Of a stretch of 19,653 nucleotides of DNA, positions 14,548-19,653 are shown one piece after another (positions within the stretch are counted from its first letter, which is position 1; each line of letters starts with the position of its first letter). The notes beneath the pieces are model-generated. The model saw only the letters and a program-made list of their open reading frames with translations, searched no databases and was not told the origin of the DNA. The position numbers and the translations under genes were made by a program. This DNA is from Alphaproteobacteria bacterium (GTDB taxonomy: Bacteria > Pseudomonadota > Alphaproteobacteria > Rhodospirillales > Rhodospirillaceae). Location: assembly GCA_003250275.1 (NCBI GenBank), contig QKGW01000271.1, forward strand, positions 1 through 19,653. The letters run 5' to 3'.

Positions 14548-15315
14548 TTACTGAACCGTTTCCGGGCCCTGCAGATCGTGCGGCGCGCTCTCGGGAATGA
14601 TCCCGAGGCGCCGCGCCACTTCCTGGTACGCGCGTTCGACGTTGCCGAGCTCCAGGCGGAAGCGGTCCTTGTCCAGGCGCTCGCCGGTGGCGATGTCCCA
14701 GAGACGGCAGGTGTCGGGCGAAATCTCGTCGGCGAGAATGATCTGAATGTCGCCGTTGTCGTGATAGAGGCGGCCGAATTCCAGCTTGAGGTCGATCAGG
14801 CGGATGCCGGTGCCGAGGAACAGGCCGGAGAGGAAATCGTTGATCCGGAGCGCGAGGGCCATCATGTCGTCGAGGTCCTGCACCGCCGCCCAGCCGAACG
14901 CGGTGATGTGTTCTTCGGAGACCACCGGCTTTTCGAGCTCGTCCTTCTTGTAGAAGTATTCGACGATCGAGCGCGGCAGCGGCGTGCCGTCGGCCATGCC
15001 GAAGCGGCGCGCGAGCGAGCCCGCGGCGGCGTTTCGCACCGCGACCTTCAAGGGGATGATCTCGACCTCGCGCACCAGCTGCTCGCGCATGTTGAGGCGG
15101 CGGATGAAGTGGGTCGGAACGCCGATCTCCTCGAGGCGCAGCATCAGGTATTCGGAGATGCGGTTGTTGAGCACGCCCTTGCCGGTGATGGTGCCGCGCT
15201 TCTTGTTGTGGAAGGCGGTGGCGTCGTCCTTGAAGTACTGCACCAGGGTGCCCGGCTCGGGGCCCTCGAACAGGATCTTGGCCTTGCCTTCGTAGAGTTT
15301 TTTCGGTCGTGCCAT
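14548..15315 (-). CDS. purC: SAICAR synthase (phosphoribosylaminoimidazole-succinocarboxamide synthase)
   Basis: Joins aspartate to CAIR with ATP to give SAICAR, step 8 of purine synthesis; PurB, also in this window, acts on the product. The 255-residue length is typical of the bacterial enzyme. KKLYEGKAKILFEG (residues 5-18) is the ATP-binding N-terminus. RNAAAGSLARRFG is the Arg/Ser-rich phosphate block, GIRLIDLKLEFG the central signature, and LADEISPDTCRLWD the second SAICAR synthetase signature. ATG 15315 gives the usual MARPKKLYEGK start; upstream in-frame codons are low-complexity and sit in the promoter region. It is the first gene of purC-S-Q-L. A good promoter and a hairpin-bearing leader lie within 150 nt upstream. 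Confidence 0.97.
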   Translation of the reverse strand: MARPKKLYEGKAKILFEGPEPGTLVQYFKDDATAFHNKKRGTITGKGVLNNRISEYLMLRLEEIGVPTHFIRRLNMREQLVREVEIIPLKVAVRNAAAGSLARRFGMADGTPLPRSIVEYFYKKDELEKPVVSEEHITAFGWAAVQDLDDMMALALRINDFLSGLFLGTGIRLIDLKLEFGRLYHDNGDIQIILADEISPDTCRLWDIATGERLDKDRFRLELGNVERAYQEVARRLGIIPESAPHDLQGPETVQ

Positions 15316-15389
15316 GCTTCGTCGCGCTTTCGCCGGAGGGGGATCGCCGCGGCTCGGAAAAGGCCGCGCCGTCGCTCGCGGCAACGGGA

Positions 15390-15426
15390 ACAAATAAGGG
15401 CGCGCATCGGCTTCGCCGGGGCGCGC
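15390..15426 (-). promoter_or_regulatory. Terminator-like hairpin in the purC leader
   Basis: On the - strand, GCGCGC (15421-15426) pairs with GCGCGC (15400-15405). Inside it, CGGC pairs with GCCG across a 3-nt loop (15408-15418). It is followed by CCTTATTTGT (15399-15390). It lies between the proposed promoter and purC, about 75-85 nt before the start codon, where an attenuator would sit. No known purine riboswitch pattern was recognised. Confidence 0.35.
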
Positions 15427-15438
15427 GGTTCGGCTGTT

Positions 15439-15467
15439 CGTATAACAGTGTTGGGGGGAGAGAACAA
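15439..15467 (-). promoter_or_regulatory. Probable promoter of purC-purS-purQ-purL
   Basis: On the - strand, TTGTTC (15467-15462), a 17-nt spacer and TATACG (15444-15439). The transcript would start near 15432, giving a leader of about 115 nt. The AT-rich -10 stands out in this GC-rich region. Confidence 0.5.
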
Positions 15468-15614
15468 CGATATCTCGCCCCCGCGGACGGCATGGCCGCC
15501 GCGCGTTCCGGGCGGGGAGGGCGCGGCGCGCGGCGGGGCTTCGGGCGTGCGGCACGAGTCCCTTCGCGGCGATTTGCGAATGCGCCGCATTCAAAAAAAT
15601 TTCAGAGGGTGGCC

Positions 15615-15642
15615 TTGCCGGGAGTCATACAGGGCATATATC
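15615..15642 (+). promoter_or_regulatory. Possible promoter of the DUF1476 gene
   Basis: TTGCCG (15615-15620), a 16-nt spacer and TATATC (15637-15642), 33 nt before the ATG. An A/T-rich run (15592-15603) lies just upstream and could act as an UP-like element. Confidence 0.45.
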
Positions 15643-15675
15643 CAAGGTAATAAAGCACTCACCCTGGAGGTTCTC

Positions 15676-16212
15676 ATGCTGCACACTTTCTCTCTGCTTG
15701 AGCGTGGCCGCGAGGCCCACCACGCGAAACTGCAGGAACTCGTCTTCAAGGTCTACGGCCGCCGCAACCAGCTGTTCGTGCAGTGGGCGGCGCGCGCGAT
15801 GGGCTATGACGACGAGGTCGCCGAATCCTATGTCCGCGATGTTCTCGACGAGATCTTCGGCGATGCAGACGCCGGTCGTCTCCTCACCCGCGTCGGCAAG
15901 GATCTCGAGCGCGCCGGTCTGCGTCACAACGACGTCCGTCTCCTCGAAAAGCTCTACGAGATCGAAGGCGCAGCCTGCGGCGTGGTGATGGCCGAGATCA
16001 ACGGCAACGTCGTGGTGCCCTTCCGCCGCGTGCACCGGAGCACCAGCGAGAGCGCGGCGCCCGCCCAGCCGGCCGAACTCACCTCGATCGACAGCGCGCT
16101 CAAGCAGGCGAAAGCCGAGCTTGCCGTTCACTCGGAGATCAAGTTCCGCGACATGTTCCTGACCGTGGTCGACCGCGACTACACGCCCCAGACGGCGGAG
16201 GCCGCCGAGTAA
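15676..16212 (+). CDS. DUF1476 / ATP synthase zeta-inhibitor-like protein with long C-terminal extension
   Basis: A 178-residue protein whose first ~105 residues align without gaps in the N-terminal part to DUF1476. That is the family of the alphaproteobacterial F1-ATPase inhibitor zeta. Shared features are the TF...R start, the AKxxELxFKxxxRRNxLxxxWAA pattern (here with ELVFKVYGRRNQLF and VQWAARAMG), then EIFGDADAGRLLTRVGKDLERAG. Usual members are about 105 residues. Here some 75 residues follow (from about CGVVMAEINGNVVVPFRRV), including a Pro/Ala/Ser linker and a second helical part. The N-terminal inhibitory segment differs clearly from typical zeta (SLLERGREAHH), so inhibition of ATP synthase is not assured. 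GGAGG 5 nt before ATG 15676 fixes the start. In other alphaproteobacteria, as I recall, DUF1476 genes also sit by purB/purC, which supports the assignment. Confidence 0.78.
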   Translation: MLHTFSLLERGREAHHAKLQELVFKVYGRRNQLFVQWAARAMGYDDEVAESYVRDVLDEIFGDADAGRLLTRVGKDLERAGLRHNDVRLLEKLYEIEGAACGVVMAEINGNVVVPFRRVHRSTSESAAPAQPAELTSIDSALKQAKAELAVHSEIKFRDMFLTVVDRDYTPQTAEAAE

Positions 16213-16239
16213 GGTTTCGACGAGAACTCCCTTCGAACT

Positions 16240-16262
16240 GCCCCGCCTCGTGCGGGGCTTTT
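16240..16262 (+). terminator. Rho-independent terminator after the DUF1476 gene
   Basis: GCCCCGC (16240-16246) pairs with GCGGGGC (16252-16258) across a CTCGT loop, followed by TTTT and another T-rich stretch. It lies 27 nt past the stop. Confidence 0.85.
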
Positions 16263-16329
16263 CGTTTGCCGCCGCGCGCCGCGTCGGGCAAAGTTCCCGC
16301 ATTGGGTGCAAGCGCCGGGGGAGGGGGAA

Positions 16330-17652
16330 ATGCAGGCGTGGGTTCGCGCCGCCGTGGTTGCGGCGCTTTCGGGCCTGTGCGCGTGCGCGGGGCCGATGGA
16401 CGTCCCCAAGGTCGCGCAGCGCCCCCCGCTCGACGTCGCGCGCGACGGCGAGCGCTTCACCTTCGCCGGCACGACCTCGAAAATCCCCTACGGCGCCCGC
16501 ATCGCCGAGTTTCCTGCGTTCGCTCCGGGCGTCACCACGCTGACCTGCGGACGCGTCGGATACAAGTTCCTCGAATGGGGCGACCGGATCTCGCAATCCT
16601 GGAGCGGCGGGCTCGGCGAGGTCTTTTACGAAACCATGCGCGGCGCGAACTACAACCCGGTCGGCGACCCCAACCGGATCTTCGGATGGGGCGACGACCG
16701 CGACGGCGCGCATTTCGCCATCGGCGCGCGGCTCGTCGACATCCGCGGCAACTTCTGCGAGGAGGCGGGGGCGTTTCGGACGTCGACCGGGGAGGTCGCG
16801 GGCGAGTTCTACGTCAAGGTCGCGTTCGAGGCGTATTCCACGTTGGAGCGCCGGGTGGTGCGGACCTTCGTCGAGGAAGGCTACGGCAAGACCGGCGACG
16901 CTTCGCCTTCCGGCATGGAGCGCACCCTGCGGCTCGCGTTCGCCTCGGCGGCGGCCAATCTCGCCGCCGACCCGGGGTTCGCGGACCTCGTCGCGCGCAA
17001 CGACGAACCGGCGGCCGGGCGGAGCGGGGCTCCGCCGTCCGCGCTGACCCTCGCCGGACCCGAGCGCCGCACCCGCCCGCTCGCCGAGGACGTCGGCGAA
17101 GTGCTCGACGCGGTGGTGACGGTGCGCAGCGGCGGCGGCCACGGCTCCGGCTTCTTCATCAGCCACGACGGCTACGGCCTCACCAACCAGCACGTCGTCG
17201 GCGAGGCGGAAACCGTGGTGCTGCGGCTGCGTTCGGGCATCGAAATCGAGGCGAAGGTGGTGCGCGCCGACCGCGTCCGCGACGTTGCGCTGTTCAAGGC
17301 GCCGATCCAGGTGGCGCGGCCGCTCGCGGTGGCGTCGGGCCGCCGCGCCGCGGTGCTCGACGAGGTCTACGCGATCGGTTCGCCCTCCCGCGCGATGCTC
17401 GAATCGACGGTGACCAAGGGTGTGGTCAGCGCGTGGCGGCGCTTCCGCTTCCGCGGCGCGGATCAGCTCTTCGTTCAGGCGGATGCGGAAATCGCGGGCG
17501 GCAACAGCGGCGGGCCGCTGGTCGACGCCAGAGGCAACGTCGTCGGGATGTCCGATCTCGGCATCGGCGACACTACCTTCCTCAACCTGTTTATCCCGAT
17601 CGGCGACGCGCTCGAAAAGCTCCACCTCACCGTCGACGCGCGGCGGAAATAA
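16330..17652 (+). CDS. Trypsin/HtrA-like serine protease, probable lipoprotein
   Basis: A 440-residue S1-type serine protease. A short hydrophobic leader with LSGLCACAG at residues 13-21 suggests a lipoprotein signal, with Cys19 the likely lipidated residue, though Cys at -2 is unusual. Residues ~40-240 form an extra domain without a protease motif; its end (FEAYSTLERRVV, then AFASAAANLAADPGF) recalls periplasmic auxiliary lipoproteins. The protease domain (~258-430) has His288 in LTNQHVVG, Asp318 in RDVALFK and Ser393 in GGNSGGPLVD, a complete triad in HtrA order. There is no PDZ domain, unlike DegP. ATG 16330 follows a very strong purine-rich ribosome site (GGAGGGGGAA); an in-frame GTG at 16306 is less likely. 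It probably acts in the periplasm on envelope proteins; the substrate is unknown. Confidence 0.87.
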   Translation: MQAWVRAAVVAALSGLCACAGPMDVPKVAQRPPLDVARDGERFTFAGTTSKIPYGARIAEFPAFAPGVTTLTCGRVGYKFLEWGDRISQSWSGGLGEVFYETMRGANYNPVGDPNRIFGWGDDRDGAHFAIGARLVDIRGNFCEEAGAFRTSTGEVAGEFYVKVAFEAYSTLERRVVRTFVEEGYGKTGDASPSGMERTLRLAFASAAANLAADPGFADLVARNDEPAAGRSGAPPSALTLAGPERRTRPLAEDVGEVLDAVVTVRSGGGHGSGFFISHDGYGLTNQHVVGEAETVVLRLRSGIEIEAKVVRADRVRDVALFKAPIQVARPLAVASGRRAAVLDEVYAIGSPSRAMLESTVTKGVVSAWRRFRFRGADQLFVQADAEIAGGNSGGPLVDARGNVVGMSDLGIGDTTFLNLFIPIGDALEKLHLTVDARRK

Positions 17653-17681
17653 AAAAAAGGCGGGGCCGGGCCCCGCCTTTT
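17650..17681. terminator. Bidirectional terminator between the protease gene and purB
   Basis: GGCGGGGC (17659-17666) and GCCCCGCC (17670-17677) pair across a CGG loop. They are flanked by an A-run on the left (17651-17658) and TTTT on the right, so it can stop transcripts from both convergent genes. It touches the protease stop codon and lies 18 nt from the purB stop. Confidence 0.9.
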
Positions 17682-17698
17682 CGTCGCGATGCCGCGGT

Positions 17699-19006
<1,308 letters not shown>

Positions 19007-19038
19007 GGGCGGCTCCTTGGATTTCTGCGTGTGCCGCG

Positions 19039-19067
19039 AAAATCCGGCGATCCGCGCCGCGAGTCAA
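19039..19067 (-). promoter_or_regulatory. Possible purB promoter
   Basis: On the - strand, TTGACT (19067-19062), a 17-nt spacer and GATTTT (19044-19039). The -35 match is good, the -10 match weak. It lies 33 nt before the purB start. Confidence 0.4.
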
Positions 19068-19113
19068 GCGCGCTCTCTGGTGCGCAGGGCTGCGCGGGAG
19101 TATCATCCGCGCC

Positions 19114-19653
19114 ATGCCGCACCCCGATCTCCTCGATGAAATCGTTCTGTTCGCCGATCCGGTGCTGACGCCGGCGCTGGCGCAGACGCTGATGCTCGCG
19201 CATCCGCTCGCCTCGCCGAAGGCGTTCATGCGCGCCGCGCCGATCCTTACCGTGACCCCGGTGACCAACATCGGTGCGCTCGCCGCGCGCGCCGCCGCGC
19301 CGCTCGCCGACGCGCGGCTGCTGATCTGCGGCGTCGCCGAGATCGTGCCCGAGGCGCTGCTTAAGTGCTTCCCCGGCCCGAGCTACAATCTTCATCCCGG
19401 TCCGCCCGAGCGACCCGGACGCTATCCCTCGGTGTTCGCGCTCTACGACGGCGACCGCCGCTTCGGCACCACGCTGCATGAGGCCGCGCCCGCCGTCGAC
19501 AGCGGCGCGATCGTCGGCGTCGAGCGCTTCGCCGTGCCCGAGGGCGCGGACCGCGAAACCCTCGACGCGATGAGCTTCGCCTCGGTGCTGCATCTGCTCG
19601 CCGAGGCCACTCCGGCGCTGGTCGCGCGCGCGCCGCTGCCGCGCCTCGATGCG
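19114..19653 (+). CDS. Formyltransferase-family protein, N-terminal part (runs off window)
   Basis: An open frame of 180 codons from ATG 19114 reaches the window end, so the C-terminus is missing. The visible part fits the formyl_trans_N fold (methionyl-tRNA, GAR or sugar formyltransferases that use 10-formyl-THF). LLICGVAEIVPEALL resembles the strand before the active site. YNLHPGPPERPGRYPSVFAL carries Asn92 and His94, and Asp129 in AVDSGAIVG completes the Asn-His-Asp catalytic set. The N-terminal strand EIVLFADPVL is shorter and different from the usual start of Fmt, so Fmt itself is not favoured; the true acceptor is unknown. Its ribosome site is weak (GGGAG, 13 nt upstream). It is divergent from purB with a 107-nt gap. 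A link to purine or one-carbon metabolism is only suggested by position. Confidence 0.75.
   Translation, partial: MPHPDLLDEIVLFADPVLTPALAQTLMLAHPLASPKAFMRAAPILTVTPVTNIGALAARAAAPLADARLLICGVAEIVPEALLKCFPGPSYNLHPGPPERPGRYPSVFALYDGDRRFGTTLHEAAPAVDSGAIVGVERFAVPEGADRETLDAMSFASVLHLLAEATPALVARAPLPRLDA

Larger units (their letters stand above)
15316..15675. other. Divergent intergenic region between purC and the DUF1476 gene
   Basis: The only gap above 300 nt. It holds the purC promoter and leader hairpin on its left side and the DUF1476 promoter and ribosome site on its right. The stretch from about 15468 to 15590 is GC-rich; I see no gene, repeat or clear operator in it. Confidence 0.6.

Noticed and set aside
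14539..15675. An upstream in-frame extension of the DUF1476 gene through the purC region
   Set aside because: The extension overlaps purC antisense and the promoter region; a strong GGAGG and the family start support ATG 15676 instead.

Overview
This is a high-GC, gene-dense stretch of an alphaproteobacterial chromosome. The lineage is inferred from the alpha-type ribosomal protein S4 N-terminus, the DUF1476 (ATP synthase zeta-inhibitor-like) gene beside the purine genes, the split PurS/PurQ/PurL enzyme and the overall codon use. A Rhodospirillales-like organism is plausible but cannot be proven from this window. There are 17 protein genes, two of them cut by the window edges. No RNA gene, insertion sequence, integrase, CRISPR array or other sign of mobility was seen.

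Left part, all on the + strand: the tail of an EAL (c-di-GMP phosphodiesterase) protein; cimA (citramalate synthase, isoleucine route); an unusual single ORF that joins a TrmJ-type tRNA 2'-O-methyltransferase to a BluB-type 5,6-dimethylbenzimidazole synthase; and rpsD with its own strong promoter, leader and terminator. Next come two translationally coupled genes (ATGA overlap): a GNAT acetyltransferase fused to a C39-like papain-fold peptidase, and an RLAN/RimK-type ATP-grasp ligase. Together they look like a small peptide- or amide-bond-forming pathway of unknown product, and they are the best candidate for an undescribed system here.

Middle part, mostly on the - strand: an MFS transporter, a family-2 glycosyltransferase, a divergent + strand polytopic membrane protein, a cysteine-less monothiol-glutaredoxin-like protein and the RarD-type EamA transporter just upstream of it.

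Right part: a purine biosynthesis locus. purC-purS-purQ-purL form a tight - strand operon (gaps of 14-26 nt) that turns SAICAR and FGAM synthesis into one transcription unit. Divergent from it lies a DUF1476 protein with a long C-terminal extension, then a trypsin/HtrA-like probable lipoprotein protease on the + strand. A bidirectional terminator separates that gene from convergent purB (adenylosuccinate lyase). A formyltransferase-family gene, divergent from purB, runs off the right end.

Promoters and leaders are calls by eye against the sigma-70 consensus and are less certain than the genes.
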